Shown: positions 33,964-43,941, counted from the first letter of the stretch. The stretch is DNA of 51,272 bases from Kiloniellaceae bacterium (GCA_021776135.1 JAJFGL010000058.1:1-51272), one strand, 5' to 3'. Program-made: numbers and translations. Notes: a model not told the origin generated them from the sequence alone.

Positions 33964-35259
33964 TCAGGGCTCGCCTTGGCGCTTCTGGCGCAGACGGGCC
34001 CAGTAATCCAGGCGCTTGCGGATATCGCGCTCGAATCCGCGCTCGGCGGGGTCGTAGTAGCGCGGCCGGGCCATGCCCTCGGGAAAGTAGTCCTGGCCGG
34101 AAAAACCCTCCGCCGTGTCATGATCGTAGGCATAGTCCTTGCCATAGCCCAGGTCGCGCATCAGGCCTGTGGGGGCGTTGAGGATATGGGCCGGGGGGGC
34201 AAGGGAGCCGGTTTCCCGCGCCGCCCTCTGGGCGCCCTTGAAGGCGCTGTAGGCGGCATTCGATTTCGGCGCCGTGGCCAGGTAGAGAACCGCCTGGGCC
34301 AGGGCCAGCTCGCCCTCAGGCGTGCCCAGGCGGTCATAGGCGTCCCAGGCCGCCAGGGCCTGAACCAGGGCCTGAGGGTCGGCCAGGCCAATATCCTCGG
34401 AGGCGAAGCGCACCAGGCGGCGGGCGATATAGATCGGCGCCTCGCCGCCGGCCAGCATGCGGGTCAGCCAATACAGGGCCGCGTCCGCATCGGACCCGCG
34501 CAGGGACTTGTGCAGGGCGCTGATGAGGTTGTAGTGCCCCTCCTGGGACTTGTCGTAGAGCGGCGCCCGGCGCTGCACCGCCTGGGTCAGACCCGCCGTA
34601 TCCAGATCGCCGTCCGGGGACAGGGCGAATATCTCCTCGGCCAGATTAAGCAGATAGCGGCCATCCCCATCGGCCATGGCGATCAGGGAGACGCGCGCCT
34701 CGGCCTGAAGCGGCAAGCCATGTCCGGTTTGCGCCTCGGCGCGGCACAAAAGCTCCTCTAGCGCCGTGTCGTCCAGGCGCTTGAGAACGAAGACCTGGGT
34801 CCGCGACAGCAGCGCGCCGTTGAGCTCGAAGGAGGGATTCTCCGTGGTGGCGCCGACCAGCACGATGGTGCCGTCTTCGACATAAGGCAGGAATCCATCC
34901 TGCTGAGCCCGGTTGAAGCGGTGAATTTCGTCGACGAAAAGCAATGTCCCGCGCCCGGCTTGGCGGCGCTGCTTGGCGCGCTCGAACACCTTGCGCAAGT
35001 CCGCGACCCCGGAAAAGACCGCCGATAGAGGTTCGAATTCCAACTCGGAGGCATGGGCCAAGAGCCGGGCTATGGTGGTCTTGCCCGTGCCCGGCGGACC
35101 CCAGAGGATCATGGAGGCCAGGCGGCGGCCGGACAACATGCGGCCGATCGGCCCCTCGGGCCCGATCAAGTGATCCTGGCCCACGACCTCGCCCAGGACG
35201 GCCGGCCGCAAGCGGTCGGCCAGCGGCCGGGGGGCTTGGGATTCGAACAAACCGCTCAT
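33964..35259 (-). CDS. rarA: Replication-associated recombination ATPase RarA (MgsA)
   Basis: A 431-residue AAA+ ATPase of the RarA/MgsA/WRNIP1 family that acts at stalled forks. It opens PLADRLRPAVLGEVVGQDHLIGP, with Walker A GPPGTGKTT (K60), Walker B LLFVDEIHRFN, sensor VGATTENPSFELN, and the C-terminal tetramerisation region containing ALYWLTRMLAGGEAPIYIARRL. Full length. The gene starts 15 nt after the htrA stop, so the two are probably co-transcribed. Confidence 0.96.
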   Translation of the reverse strand: MSGLFESQAPRPLADRLRPAVLGEVVGQDHLIGPEGPIGRMLSGRRLASMILWGPPGTGKTTIARLLAHASELEFEPLSAVFSGVADLRKVFERAKQRRQAGRGTLLFVDEIHRFNRAQQDGFLPYVEDGTIVLVGATTENPSFELNGALLSRTQVFVLKRLDDTALEELLCRAEAQTGHGLPLQAEARVSLIAMADGDGRYLLNLAEEIFALSPDGDLDTAGLTQAVQRRAPLYDKSQEGHYNLISALHKSLRGSDADAALYWLTRMLAGGEAPIYIARRLVRFASEDIGLADPQALVQALAAWDAYDRLGTPEGELALAQAVLYLATAPKSNAAYSAFKGAQRAARETGSLAPPAHILNAPTGLMRDLGYGKDYAYDHDTAEGFSGQDYFPEGMARPRYYDPAERGFERDIRKRLDYWARLRQKRQGEP

Positions 35260-35274
35260 GGCCGCGGGCTCCGT

Positions 35275-36681
35275 TCAGGTGCCGAACTCAAGCTTACGGA
35301 CCCGGCCATCGCGCGAGACCGTAAAACGCCATTGTTCCAGGGTCTGCTCAAGGGCGGATACCAGCGCGCCGACATCTTCGATGCCGTGTTCGTTGACGTC
35401 CAGCAGGATATCGCCAGGGCGAAATCCCAGGCGATGGGCCGGGCTGCGGCGCTGGATTTTAAGGATAACGACGCCTTGCCATGCCCCGGGGAGATCGAGC
35501 TCCTGGGCCAAGGCAGGCGACAGATTGGCCACGATCGACCCAGCGAGCGGGTGCCGCCCGGAAAGGCGCGTTTCGTCCCGGGCCGGGCTTTCCAGCGCCG
35601 GTGACAAGGGCAGGCTTACCTCGAGCTTTCGCCTATCGCGCCAAAGCGTCGTCTTGACCCGGAGTCCAAGTTCCCCGGTGGCAATGCGGAACTTCAAGGC
35701 TTCGAGATCCTGAACCGGCCGCCCGTCGACGGACAGCACAATGTCTCCGGGTTCGATCCCGGCGCTATCCGCCGGCCCGCCTGGGAAGACCTTATTGACG
35801 ATCACGCCGCCCGGCCGGTCGAGCCCGAAACCTTCCGCTAGGTCCTTGGTCAGGCTTTGCCCGACCAGTCCGCTCCAGGCGCGCCGGACCGCTTGGCCGT
35901 TAATGGCGCTGTTGACCACGGTGCGGACCATATTCGCGGGGATAGCGAAACCGATACCGATCGAACCGCCGCCGCGCGAGAAGATCGCCGTATTGATGCC
36001 TAGAAGCCTTCCGTCGAGCGTGACCAGAGCGCCGCCGGAATTTCCCGGATTGATCGCCGCGTCTGTCTGGATAAAAAAGCTGTAGTCGGAAATCCCGACC
36101 TGGGTGCGCGCGGTCGCGGAAACGATACCGCTGGTCACGGTTTGCCCGACGCCGAATGGGTTGCCGATCGCCAGAACCAGGTCGCCCACTTCCACATTGT
36201 CGGAATTGCGAAACCGTACATAGGGTAGATCGCGATCACCCGGATCGATCCGCAAAACCGCGAGATCGGTTCCCTTGTCGGCCAACACAAGCTTGGCCGA
36301 AAATTCGCGCCTATCGGCCAGTACAACGGTAATCTCGGTGGCTTTGCCGATGACATGGTGGTTGGTCACAACCAAACCGTCCGGAGACACGATCACGCCC
36401 GACCCCAGGGAGTTTTCCATGCGCTCGCGTGGAACCCCCTGCATACCGAAATCCTTGCCAAAGAAGCGGCGGAAAAAGGGACTGGAAAACAACGGCGAGA
36501 CCGGGCGCTGCTTCACCAAACGCTTGGAAAATATGTTCACGACCGCCGGCGCCACTTGTTTGACAACCGGCGCGAAGGACAGGGCGATTCCTTCCCTGGT
36601 ATCGGGAACCTGCTTGTCCTGCGCCAGAACCGCGCCGTGGCCAGCCAAGCTGAGACACAGAACTAGGGCGATCCATCGCAT
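35275..36681 (-). CDS. degP: HtrA/DegP-type periplasmic serine protease with two PDZ domains
   Basis: A 468-residue exported protease/chaperone. The signal peptide ends GAVLAQ (about residue 21). The trypsin-like domain has the triad H109 (TNHHVI), D139 (GTDLAVL) and S215 (NPGNSGGAL). The first PDZ (about 265-355) includes GGVIVNKVFPGGPADSAGIEPGDIVLSVDG, and the second is near the C-terminus (GVVILKIQRRSPAHRLGFRPGDILLDVN). The ATG at 36681 was chosen over an in-frame TTG at 36693. rplQ-htrA-rarA order is common in alphaproteobacteria. It degrades or refolds damaged envelope proteins. Confidence 0.93.
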   Translation of the reverse strand: MRWIALVLCLSLAGHGAVLAQDKQVPDTREGIALSFAPVVKQVAPAVVNIFSKRLVKQRPVSPLFSSPFFRRFFGKDFGMQGVPRERMENSLGSGVIVSPDGLVVTNHHVIGKATEITVVLADRREFSAKLVLADKGTDLAVLRIDPGDRDLPYVRFRNSDNVEVGDLVLAIGNPFGVGQTVTSGIVSATARTQVGISDYSFFIQTDAAINPGNSGGALVTLDGRLLGINTAIFSRGGGSIGIGFAIPANMVRTVVNSAINGQAVRRAWSGLVGQSLTKDLAEGFGLDRPGGVIVNKVFPGGPADSAGIEPGDIVLSVDGRPVQDLEALKFRIATGELGLRVKTTLWRDRRKLEVSLPLSPALESPARDETRLSGRHPLAGSIVANLSPALAQELDLPGAWQGVVILKIQRRSPAHRLGFRPGDILLDVNEHGIEDVGALVSALEQTLEQWRFTVSRDGRVRKLEFGT

Positions 36682-36772
36682 GGCAGGGTCCAATCCTTTT
36701 AGATTAAAGGCACGCCTTATATGTAGGGCCGCGTCATAATGTTAACCAGGGGCACATGACCCATGCGCGAAA

Positions 36773-36799
36773 GGCAGCGCGGCTTTTTGGCCGGCTGCC
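36773..36799 (-). terminator. Candidate terminator hairpin after rplQ
   Basis: On the minus strand, GGCAGCCGGC and GCCGCGCTGCC form a strong stem with one bulge and a CAAAAA loop, followed by only TTT. It lies 33 nt after the rplQ stop and before htrA. A weak U tract means it may be a partial terminator or a processing hairpin. Confidence 0.5.
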
Positions 36800-36831
36800 C
36801 CTCATCTTCGCTATCGAGACACGAAAGCGGC

Positions 36832-37263
36832 CTAGTCTTGCGCGTCCTCGACCGCATCGTCGTCGTCGAGCATGGTCGGGCCCGAATCCTGGCCCTTGGC
36901 CTCGACATCGCGATCAATCAGCTCGATCACCCCCATGGGCGCCATATCGCCGTAACGGAACCCGGCCTTTAGAACCCGGGTGTAGCCGCCGGGGCGTTCC
37001 TTGTAACGCTCCGCCAGACCGCCGAACAACTTGGCCGTCGTGGCGTCGTCGCGCAGGACCGAGAAAGCCTGGCGCCGGGCATGCAGGTCGCCGCGTTTAC
37101 CCAGGGTAATGAGGCGGTCCACGATACGGCGCAGATCCTTGGCCTTGGGCAGGGTGGTCTTGATCTGCTCATGCTTCAACAGGGCCACCGCCATATTGGC
37201 GAACATCGCCTTGCGGTGAGTGCTGGTGCGGTTGAGTTTCCGGCCGGCAAATCCGTGGCGCAT
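36832..37263 (-). CDS. rplQ: 50S ribosomal protein L17
   Basis: A 143-residue L17 with the typical opening [20 protein letters not shown], then [24 protein letters not shown] and [23 protein letters not shown]17 lies near the peptide exit tunnel. A GGAGG 9 nt before the ATG (37263) fixes the start; a longer frame begins in the spacer. The C-terminal 20 residues are an acidic tail rich in Asp ([12 protein letters not shown]) beyond the core fold. Last gene of the alpha operon part. Confidence 0.97.
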   Translation of the reverse strand: MRHGFAGRKLNRTSTHRKAMFANMAVALLKHEQIKTTLPKAKDLRRIVDRLITLGKRGDLHARRQAFSVLRDDATTAKLFGGLAERYKERPGGYTRVLKAGFRYGDMAPMGVIELIDRDVEAKGQDSGPTMLDDDDAVEDAQD

Positions 37264-37389
37264 CTTACGTCCTCCTCGTTCCTGAATCTCGCGCGCGAGA
37301 CCGATTTCATTTCCCCGCCGCCACGGCTGACGCAAGTCAGTTCCGGCACGCCGGGATAGGGCCCCCTTGGCCCTGGAAAGCTTCGTTGC

Positions 37390-38412
37390 TTAGAAAGGCT
37401 CTTCCAGTTTCTTGGCCAGGTCCTCGATGTTCTCCGGCGGCCAATTCGGAATTTCCATGCCTAAGTGAAGGCCCATGTTGGTCAGGACTTCCTTGATCTC
37501 GTTCAGCGATTTACGCCCGAAGTTCGGCGTGCGCAGCATCTCCGCCTCGGTTTTCTGGACCAGGTCGCCAATGTAAACGATGTTGTCGTTCTTCAGGCAG
37601 TTGGCCGAGCGAACCGAAAGCTCGAGCTCATCGACCTTGCGCAGCAAGTTACGATTGAACGGCGGTTCGACCGCGTTTTCCTCGTGCTTGCGGGTCTGCG
37701 GCTCTTCGAAATTCACGAAGAGTTGCAACTGATCCTGAAGAATGCGCGCCGCCAGCGCCACGGCATCGTCAGGGGTAACCGCGCCGTTGGTTTCGATCTC
37801 CATGGTCAGCTTGTCATAGTCCGTGACCTGACCGACGCGCGTGTTTTCAACCTTGTAGGCAACTTTGCGCACCGGCGTGAACATGGCGTCGACCGGGATC
37901 AAACCGATCGGCGCATCCTCCGGCCGGTTTTGCATACCGGGGATGTAGCCCTTGCCGGTTTCAACCGTTAGCTCCATATCGATCCGCGCACCGTCGTCCA
38001 GAGTGCAGAGAATCAGATCCGGATTCATGATTTCGATGTCGTGACCGGTTTCGATCTGCCCCGCGGTCACCTCGCCCGGCCCCTCGGCGCGCAAACGCAT
38101 GCGCTTCGGCCCTTCGCCGTGCATCCGCAGGCCGATGCTCTTCACGTTCAAGACGATGTCGGTGACATCCTCGCGCACGCCTGGCAGCGACGAAAACTCA
38201 TGCAGGACACCGTCGATCTGAATGCTGGTCACGGCCGCGCCTTGCAGCGACGACAGCAAGACCCGGCGCAGGGCATTGCCCAGGGTCATCCCGAAACCGC
38301 GCTCCAGGGGTTCGGCGACCGCCTTGGCGGTCCGCTTCGAATCGAAGCCCGGCTGAACATCCAGCTTGCTGGGCTTAATCATTTCCGTCCAATTTTTCTG
38401 CTGTACGTTCAC
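37390..38412 (-). CDS. rpoA: RNA polymerase alpha subunit
   Basis: A 340-residue alpha subunit that nucleates RNA polymerase assembly. The N-terminal dimerisation domain includes [35 protein letters not shown]. The C-terminal domain (about 260-325) holds [27 protein letters not shown] and [11 protein letters not shown], the surface binding UP elements and activators. I use GTG 38412 ([14 protein letters not shown]); a TTG at 38430 is in frame. The rpsD gene, often between rpsK and rpoA in other phyla, is absent, as usual for alphaproteobacteria. Confidence 0.97.
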   Translation of the reverse strand: MNVQQKNWTEMIKPSKLDVQPGFDSKRTAKAVAEPLERGFGMTLGNALRRVLLSSLQGAAVTSIQIDGVLHEFSSLPGVREDVTDIVLNVKSIGLRMHGEGPKRMRLRAEGPGEVTAGQIETGHDIEIMNPDLILCTLDDGARIDMELTVETGKGYIPGMQNRPEDAPIGLIPVDAMFTPVRKVAYKVENTRVGQVTDYDKLTMEIETNGAVTPDDAVALAARILQDQLQLFVNFEEPQTRKHEENAVEPPFNRNLLRKVDELELSVRSANCLKNDNIVYIGDLVQKTEAEMLRTPNFGRKSLNEIKEVLTNMGLHLGMEIPNWPPENIEDLAKKLEEPF

Positions 38413-38556
38413 GCCTTCACCGCCTTCCAAATTTCAGTCCCGGCGCGCCGGACCAGACCGCGCGTCACTTGGGACCTTCGAGAATCGCTTAATTTCGTTG
38501 TTCGATAATTTCCGCTTCAAAGGGCGCTTGGTTTGCCCAGTAGTCTATCGGAGAGC

Positions 38557-38946
38557 TTAAACCCGGCGCCGCTTCGGCGGCCGGCACCCATTATGGGGTA
38601 TCGGCGTCACATCGCGGATCATGGATATTTTAAAACCGACCGCTTGCAGCGCGCGCAGCGCCGATTCGCGGCCCGACCCGGGGCCCTTGACGTTCACGTC
38701 CAAGGTTTGAACGCCATGTTCTTGCGCCTTACGGCCAGCGGATTCCGCCGCCAACTGGGCTGCGTAGGGCGTCGATTTACGCGAGCCCTTAAAACCCTGA
38801 CCGCCCGCCGATGCCCAAGCAATGGTGTTGCCCTGAACATCCGTGATCGTGATTTTCGTATTGTTGAAAGTCGCGCTCACATGCGCGATGCCGGAGGTAA
38901 TGTTCTTTTTCTCCCGGCGGCGCAATCGAGCTTGAGGTTTTGCCAT
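38557..38946 (-). CDS. rpsK: 30S ribosomal protein S11
   Basis: A 129-residue S11 with [40 protein letters not shown] and the C-terminal [18 protein letters not shown]. It sits on the platform of the small subunit beside S7 and helps form the mRNA exit path. Spacing to rpsM is 73 nt; the 144-nt gap before rpoA holds no recognisable element. Confidence 0.98.
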   Translation of the reverse strand: MAKPQARLRRREKKNITSGIAHVSATFNNTKITITDVQGNTIAWASAGGQGFKGSRKSTPYAAQLAAESAGRKAQEHGVQTLDVNVKGPGSGRESALRALQAVGFKISMIRDVTPIPHNGCRPPKRRRV

Positions 38947-39019
38947 GGCGGTCTTAATCCAGTTCTAAATACTCTAAATACAAATCTTTATCGTAGGCCC
39001 GTTTGCCAGACGAATGCTG

Positions 39020-39394
39020 CTAGACGGTCTTTTTCCTGCCGGCGATCGGCCGGGCAGGTCCCTTGCGGGTCCGGGCGTTGGTATGGGTTCGCTGGCCGCG
39101 CACCGGCAGGCCCTTGCGGTGCCGCAATCCACGGACGCAGCCCAGGTCCATCAGGCGCTTGATATTCATCGCGACCTCGCGCCGCAAATCGCCCTCGACC
39201 ACATGATTCCGGTCGATGGCTTCACGCATCTGCACGACCTCATCGTCGGTCAGCTGATTGACCCGCCGTTCCGCTGGAATACCAACGGTTTTGCAGATCT
39301 CCCTAGCCTTGGTCGAGCCGATCCCATGAATATAGGTCAAAGCGATCACAACGCGCTTTTGCGTCGGAATGTTGACGCCAGCAATTCGAGCCAC
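39020..39394 (-). CDS. rpsM: 30S ribosomal protein S13
   Basis: A 124-residue S13 with a GTG start ([14 protein letters not shown]) preceded by TAGGAGA. Family segments [18 protein letters not shown], a central helix-two-turns-helix region, and the basic tail [21 protein letters not shown] are present. S13 contacts the P-site tRNA and bridges to the 50S subunit. First gene after the adk-rpsM promoter. No rpmJ (L36) gene precedes it. Confidence 0.98.
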   Translation of the reverse strand: MARIAGVNIPTQKRVVIALTYIHGIGSTKAREICKTVGIPAERRVNQLTDDEVVQMREAIDRNHVVEGDLRREVAMNIKRLMDLGCVRGLRHRKGLPVRGQRTHTNARTRKGPARPIAGRKKTV

Positions 39395-39501
39395 GCCTTA
39401 ATCTCCTAAATCATTCTGGCTAATACGAAATTCGCGCCGAACCTAGACCAGAACCGGCACGCACCGAACACCCCGGCCGCAATCGCGCCGAGTGCGCGCG
39501 G

Positions 39502-39529
39502 ATTATAGGAACCCTGGGCCTCGAGTCAA
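39502..39529 (-). promoter_or_regulatory. Sigma-70 promoter for the rpsM-rpsK-rpoA-rplQ genes
   Basis: Reading the minus strand, TTGACT (39529-39524), a 16-nt spacer and TATAAT (39507-39502) lie between the adk stop and rpsM. The bases after the -10 are very GC-rich (CCGCGCGCAC), a discriminator typical of promoters under stringent (ppGpp/DksA) control. The expected start near 39495 leaves a leader of about 100 nt. Confidence 0.7.
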
Positions 39530-39535
39530 CGGCTG

Positions 39536-40183
39536 TCATGGGGTCAAACTAGCCTCGATCTGCCGGGTAACCTTGTTGATCGGCGCCATGCCATCGACCG
39601 TCTTGAGGATCCCCTTTTCCCGATAATAAGGCAGGATCGGAGCGGTCGATTCGCGGTAGGCCGCCAGCCGCGTCCGCACGGTCGCCTCAGTGTCGTCGGC
39701 GCGGCGTTTGAAGTCCGTTCCACCGCAGGCGTCGCAGACCCCAGCCTGGGCCGGAACCTGGAACTTGTCGTGATAGCCGGCGCCGCATTTGGAACAGGTA
39801 TATCTTCCTGTTATGCGCTCGACCAGGATGTCCTCGTCGACCTTGACCTCGATCACCGCGTCCAGGTGCAAGTCCTTGCCGGTGAGCATCTTATCCAGCG
39901 CTCTGGCCTGAGGCACGGTGCGCGGGAAGCCATCCAGGATGAAGCCGGAGCCGCAGTCGGACCGCTCGATGCGCTCTGAAATCATCTGGATCATCAAGTC
40001 GTCGGGCATCAACTGCCCGGCGTCCATGACATCCTTGGCCTGGCGTCCAAGATCGCTGCCGGAAGCGACCGCCGCACGGAGCATATCGCCGGTGGAAAGC
40101 TGGACCAGATCCCGGCTTTCTTCCAAGCGTTTTGCCTGGGTTCCTTTTCCGGACCCCGGTGCGCCAAGTATAACGAGATTCAA
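39536..40183 (-). CDS. adk: Adenylate kinase (zinc LID type)
   Basis: A 215-residue enzyme interconverting ATP + AMP and 2 ADP. P-loop GAPGSGKGT, NMP-binding segment STGDMLRAAVASGSDLG, and DGFPRTVPQA are present. The LID holds four cysteines (CSKCG...CDACGG), indicating a structural zinc site as in many non-enteric bacteria. The start overlaps the secY stop by 4 nt, so the two are co-translated. Confidence 0.97.
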   Translation of the reverse strand: MNLVILGAPGSGKGTQAKRLEESRDLVQLSTGDMLRAAVASGSDLGRQAKDVMDAGQLMPDDLMIQMISERIERSDCGSGFILDGFPRTVPQARALDKMLTGKDLHLDAVIEVKVDEDILVERITGRYTCSKCGAGYHDKFQVPAQAGVCDACGGTDFKRRADDTEATVRTRLAAYRESTAPILPYYREKGILKTVDGMAPINKVTRQIEASLTP

Positions 40184-41523
40184 CCGCGCCGCCCCCGTAG
40201 CTTGGATTTCTTAATCAGGCCCTCGTATTGGTGCGCCAAGAGGTGGGAGTGAACCTGCCCGACCGTATCCATGGTCACCGACACAACGATGAGCAGACTG
40301 GTGCCGCCAAAATAGAACGGAACCGCGAAGCGCGAGATCAGAATCTCCGGAATAATACAAACGATCGACAGATAGAGCGCGCCGACGGCGGTTAAGCGGC
40401 CCAGAATATGGCTCAGATACTCCGAGGTGTTCTTACCCGGCCGGATACCGGGAACGAATCCGCCGTGTTTTTTCAGATTGTCCGCCGTGTCGTCCGGGTT
40501 GAAGACGATGGTGGTGTAGAAAAAAGTGAAAAACACGATCAAGCTGATATACAGCATCAGATAGCCAACATCGCCGCGCCCCAGGAAGGCGGTCATCCAG
40601 GTCACCCATTCCGGCCCGCCGCCGCCCGCGAAGCCGGCCACGGTCAAGGGCATCAGCAGCAGCGAAGAGGCGAAAATCGGCGGAATCACGCCGGAGGGAT
40701 TGAGCTTCATGGGCAGGTGAGAGCTTTCCCCGCCGAACATCTTATTCCCGACCTGGCGCTTGGGATACTGGATCACGATCCGGCGCTGGGCCCGTTCCAT
40801 GAAGACGATGAAGGTGATGACCGCCACCGCCATGATCAGCAGGAAGACGATGAAGATAGCCGACAAGGCCCCGGTTCGCCCCAGTTCCAGGGTGCTGGCC
40901 AAGGCGCTGGGCAGATTGGCGACGATGCCGGAGAAGATAATCAGGGAGATGCCGTTGCCGATACCGCGTTGCGTGATCTGCTCGCCCAGCCACAAGAGGA
41001 ACATGGTTCCGCCGGTCAGGGTAATCACGGTGGTAAGGCGGAAGAAGGCGCCGCCTTCCAGCACCGCCGAGCCGCTCGGTCCGCTCATGCCCTCCAAGCC
41101 CACGGCGATCCCGTAAGCCTGAACCGACGCCAGCACCACGGTTCCGTAACGGGTGTATTGGTTGATCTTCTTACGCCCCGATTCGCCTTCCTTCTTCAGC
41201 GCTTCAATGGTCGGCGAAACCGCCGTCATGAGCTGCATGATAATGGAGGCGGAGATATAGGGCATGATATTCAGGGCGAAGATCGTCATGCGCCCCAGGG
41301 CGCCGCCGGCGAACATGTTGAACATGCCCAGTATGCCGCCCGCCTGCTGCTGGAAAATTTGCTCCATGATGGCGGGATCGATGCCCGGCGCCGGGATATA
41401 AGTGCCCAGGCGATAGATCACCAAGGCGCCCAGGGTAAACCAGATGCGCTTTTTCAGCTCGGTCGCCTTGGAAAAGGCGCTGAAATTGATGCTGGAGGCT
41501 AATTGTTCGGCGGCGGAGGCCAT
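40180..41523 (-). CDS. secY: Protein translocase subunit SecY
   Basis: A 447-residue polytopic channel subunit of the Sec translocon with about ten membrane helices. Recognisable parts are the N-terminal KRIWFTLGALVIYRLGTYIPAPGID, the plug and TM2 region with FALNIMPYISASIIMQL, the RRIVIQYPKRQVG loop, PLKLNPSGVIPPIFA-like MKLNPSGVIPPIFASSLL, and the C-terminal YEGLIKKSKLRGRRG. Separated from rplO by 146 nt containing a hairpin. Confidence 0.97.
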   Translation of the reverse strand: MASAAEQLASSINFSAFSKATELKKRIWFTLGALVIYRLGTYIPAPGIDPAIMEQIFQQQAGGILGMFNMFAGGALGRMTIFALNIMPYISASIIMQLMTAVSPTIEALKKEGESGRKKINQYTRYGTVVLASVQAYGIAVGLEGMSGPSGSAVLEGGAFFRLTTVITLTGGTMFLLWLGEQITQRGIGNGISLIIFSGIVANLPSALASTLELGRTGALSAIFIVFLLIMAVAVITFIVFMERAQRRIVIQYPKRQVGNKMFGGESSHLPMKLNPSGVIPPIFASSLLLMPLTVAGFAGGGGPEWVTWMTAFLGRGDVGYLMLYISLIVFFTFFYTTIVFNPDDTADNLKKHGGFVPGIRPGKNTSEYLSHILGRLTAVGALYLSIVCIIPEILISRFAVPFYFGGTSLLIVVSVTMDTVGQVHSHLLAHQYEGLIKKSKLRGRRG

Positions 41524-41566
41524 CTAAAGCTCACTTTCCCATATCTTTCGGCCAATCCCCGCCCCG

Positions 41567-41606
41567 AGGCGGCCCTGTCGTGGCCCAGTAAGGCCACAAC
41601 CGCCTA
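41567..41606 (-). other. Hairpin in the rplO-secY spacer
   Basis: On the transcribed strand GTTGTGGCC (41600-41592) pairs with GGCCACGAC (41585-41577) around a TTACTG loop, with one G-U pair. An outer AGGCGG/CCGCCT stem extends it with a small internal loop. There is no U tract, so this looks more like an RNA processing or stability element than a terminator. It lies in the longest gap of the S10-spc run. Confidence 0.6.
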
Positions 41607-41669
41607 TCTATGAGATCGGATAAAGGGTTATGCGATGTTTTTCCGTTTTTAATTCAACACTCTAAAGCG

Positions 41670-42170
41670 TTATTCGGCTTCCGCGTCCTGTGCCTTGCCA
41701 GTCCCGGAATCGGGCGCCTTCACCGTCAGCGTGCCGCCGGCCTTTTCCACCGCCGCCGCCGCCGTCTTGGAGGCGCCCATCACGGATATATTTACCTTGG
41801 CCTTCAAGTCGCCTTTTGCAAGCAGGCGCACGCCGTCGCGCGGATTCGTGATCAAGCCGGCCCCGGCCAGGGCGGCCGCGTCGATGGGTTTTTTGGCATC
41901 CAGCTTGCCGGCATCGATCGCCGCCTGCAGGCGGCCCAGGTTCACAACCACGAAGTCCTTGCGGAACGGATTTTTGAAACCGCGCTTGGGCATGCGGCGA
42001 TGCAAGGGCATCTGCCCGCCTTCGAAACCCTTGACGGCCACGCCACTGCGCGACTTCTGGCCCTTATGACCCCGCCCGGAGGTCTTGCCCAGGCCGGAAG
42101 CTATGCCGCGGCCCCGGCGTTTGCCGTCCTTGCGGGCGCCTGGCCGATCCGCCAATTGGTTGAGCTTCAT
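41670..42170 (-). CDS. rplO: 50S ribosomal protein L15
   Basis: A 166-residue L15: the Gly/Arg-rich N-terminus [16 protein letters not shown] and [19 protein letters not shown] are diagnostic. The C-terminus extends into a short acidic tail (KAQDAEAE). L15 binds 23S rRNA late in 50S assembly. Confidence 0.97.
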   Translation of the reverse strand: MKLNQLADRPGARKDGKRRGRGIASGLGKTSGRGHKGQKSRSGVAVKGFEGGQMPLHRRMPKRGFKNPFRKDFVVVNLGRLQAAIDAGKLDAKKPIDAAALAGAGLITNPRDGVRLLAKGDLKAKVNISVMGASKTAAAAVEKAGGTLTVKAPDSGTGKAQDAEAE

Positions 42171-42207
42171 TTCGTTTCGTCCCTAAAAAAAACAACGGCG
42201 CCGGTTT

Positions 42208-42402
42208 CTAGGCCTCGCCCTCGACACGCACAAGGTGATGCACCTTGTCGATCATACCGCGCACCGAGGGGGTGTCTTCCAACTCCCGCGTCCGGTTCAT
42301 CTTATTCAATCCCAAGCCGATCAGCGTCGCGCGCTGATCTTTCCTGCGGCCGATCGGGCTGCCGGTCTGGGTCACCTTGATTGTCTTACGCGCCGCGTTC
42401 AT
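42208..42402 (-). CDS. rpmD: 50S ribosomal protein L30
   Basis: A 64-residue L30: [29 protein letters not shown] and the late [15 protein letters not shown] match the family. It starts 6 nt after the rpsE stop. Confidence 0.96.
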   Translation of the reverse strand: MNAARKTIKVTQTGSPIGRRKDQRATLIGLGLNKMNRTRELEDTPSVRGMIDKVHHLVRVEGEA

Positions 42403-42408
42403 AGCCCC

Positions 42409-42981
42409 TTACTCCACTGCCTCGGCCACCGCGCCACGACGCTCGCCCAGGATATCGCCGACTTTTTTGCTGCGGCGCTGGGCCACCATGCGCGGGCTCT
42501 GGCTGCTTCTCAGGCCCTGGAACGCGGCCTTGATCATATTGTGCGGATTCGAGGTTCCTATCGACTTGGCGACCACGTCCTGCACACCCAGCGCCTCGAA
42601 TATAGCGCGCGTCGGACCGCCCGCGATAATGCCGGTGCCTTGCTCTGCGGCCCGTATCACGACCAGACCGGCGCCATAGCGCCCCGTGACGTCGTGGTGC
42701 AGGGTGCGGCCTTCGCGAAGAGGCACGCGGATCATGCCGCGTTTGGCCGCCTCCGTCGCCTTGCGGATGGCCTCGGGAACCTCCCGCGCCTTGCCGTGGC
42801 CCATGCCGACCCGGCCCCGTCCGTCGCCGACAATGACCAGCGCCGCGAAACCGAAGCGCCGGCCGCCCTTGACCACCTTGGCCACGCGGTTGATGCCGAC
42901 CAGCTTTTCGATCAGATCGCTTTCCTCGCGAGAGGAGCGGTCGTCGCGCCTGCGCCGGGAGTCTCTTCTCTGTTGTGCCAT
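42409..42981 (-). CDS. rpsE: 30S ribosomal protein S5
   Basis: A 190-residue S5 with a basic N-terminal extension ([19 protein letters not shown]), then the S5 RNA-binding domain ([43 protein letters not shown]) and the C-terminal domain. It takes part in decoding fidelity and mRNA unwinding. Precedes rpmD. Confidence 0.97.
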   Translation of the reverse strand: MAQQRRDSRRRRDDRSSREESDLIEKLVGINRVAKVVKGGRRFGFAALVIVGDGRGRVGMGHGKAREVPEAIRKATEAAKRGMIRVPLREGRTLHHDVTGRYGAGLVVIRAAEQGTGIIAGGPTRAIFEALGVQDVVAKSIGTSNPHNMIKAAFQGLRSSQSPRMVAQRRSKKVGDILGERRGAVAEAVE

Positions 42982-43022
42982 AGCTTAAACTTCCTTCGGA
43001 TCGTGAACCACGATCGGTAATC

Positions 43023-43385
43023 CTAGAATGACAGGCCGCCTTCGCGCGCCGCGTCGGCCAGGGCCTTGACCCGGCCGTGATAAAGATACCTGCCGCGATC
43101 GAAAACAACCTGCATGACGCCGGCCGCTACGGCGCGCTCGGCGACCAGCTTGCCAACTTCGGCGGCGGCGGTCTTGTCGCACCCGGTTTTCAATTGGCCC
43201 TTCAGGCCCTTTTCAAGACTGGACGCGGCCGCCAAGGTCGACTGGCGGGCATCGTCTATCACCTGCGCGTAGATATGCCGTCCGGAGCGGAAAACCGACA
43301 GCCGGGGCCGTCCCTTGGATTTCCGTGCCAGGTGAATGCGCACGCGCCTACCGCGGTGCTGGCTGATTTGTTTAGAAGTCAACAT
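43023..43385 (-). CDS. rplR: 50S ribosomal protein L18
   Basis: A 120-residue L18, a 5S rRNA-binding protein: [14 protein letters not shown]-type opening ([20 protein letters not shown]), [16 protein letters not shown], and the C-terminal [29 protein letters not shown]. It starts 4 nt after the rplF stop. Confidence 0.97.
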   Translation of the reverse strand: MLTSKQISQHRGRRVRIHLARKSKGRPRLSVFRSGRHIYAQVIDDARQSTLAAASSLEKGLKGQLKTGCDKTAAAEVGKLVAERAVAAGVMQVVFDRGRYLYHGRVKALADAAREGGLSF

Positions 43386-43389
43386 GGCT

Positions 43390-43923
43390 TTACTTCTTCT
43401 TGCCTTCCTTGCGCAGGATGTATTCGCCCACGTATTTCACGCCCTTGCCCTTATAAGGCTCGGGCGGACGAAACGCGCGGATTTCCGCGGCAACCTGGCC
43501 GACCTGTTGCTTGTCGGCGCCGGAGACCGTGAGGCTCGTCGGCTTCGCGCACTTGATGGAGATCCCTTCGGGAATCGGGTAATCGACGTCATGGCTGAAG
43601 CCTAGCTGCAGGCTGAGACTGTTGCCTTGAACCGCGGCCCGGTAGCCGACGCCATTAATTTCCAGTTCCTTGGTGAAGCCTTCCGAAACGCCGGTCACCA
43701 TGGCCTGAACCCGCGCGCGCGCCGTACCCCACATGGCTTGGGCGCTCTTGCCGTCGTTCACCGGCTTGACCACGACCTTGCCGTCCTCGAGCGAAATCCG
43801 CACGTCGTCGGTGGCCTTGAAAGTCAGTTCGCCCAATTTGCCCTTGGCGCGGACGACAATACCCTCAACCGACACGTCAACGCCGCTGGGAACCTCGACG
43901 GGGTGTTTACCTACTCGTGACAT
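43390..43923 (-). CDS. rplF: 50S ribosomal protein L6
   Basis: A 177-residue L6 made of two similar alpha/beta domains: [17 protein letters not shown] opening, a middle [17 protein letters not shown], and the C-terminal [18 protein letters not shown]. It sits near the sarcin-ricin loop at the factor-binding site. Confidence 0.97.
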   Translation of the reverse strand: MSRVGKHPVEVPSGVDVSVEGIVVRAKGKLGELTFKATDDVRISLEDGKVVVKPVNDGKSAQAMWGTARARVQAMVTGVSEGFTKELEINGVGYRAAVQGNSLSLQLGFSHDVDYPIPEGISIKCAKPTSLTVSGADKQQVGQVAAEIRAFRPPEPYKGKGVKYVGEYILRKEGKKK

Positions 43924-43941
43924 CTAACGGCCCTCGGTTCC

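Noticed and set aside
40408-41502. Long plus-strand open frame (364 codons) opposite secY
   Set aside because: Composition is Gln/His/Arg-rich with no domain, it is exactly antisense to a certain secY, and GC-rich codon bias readily keeps such frames open.
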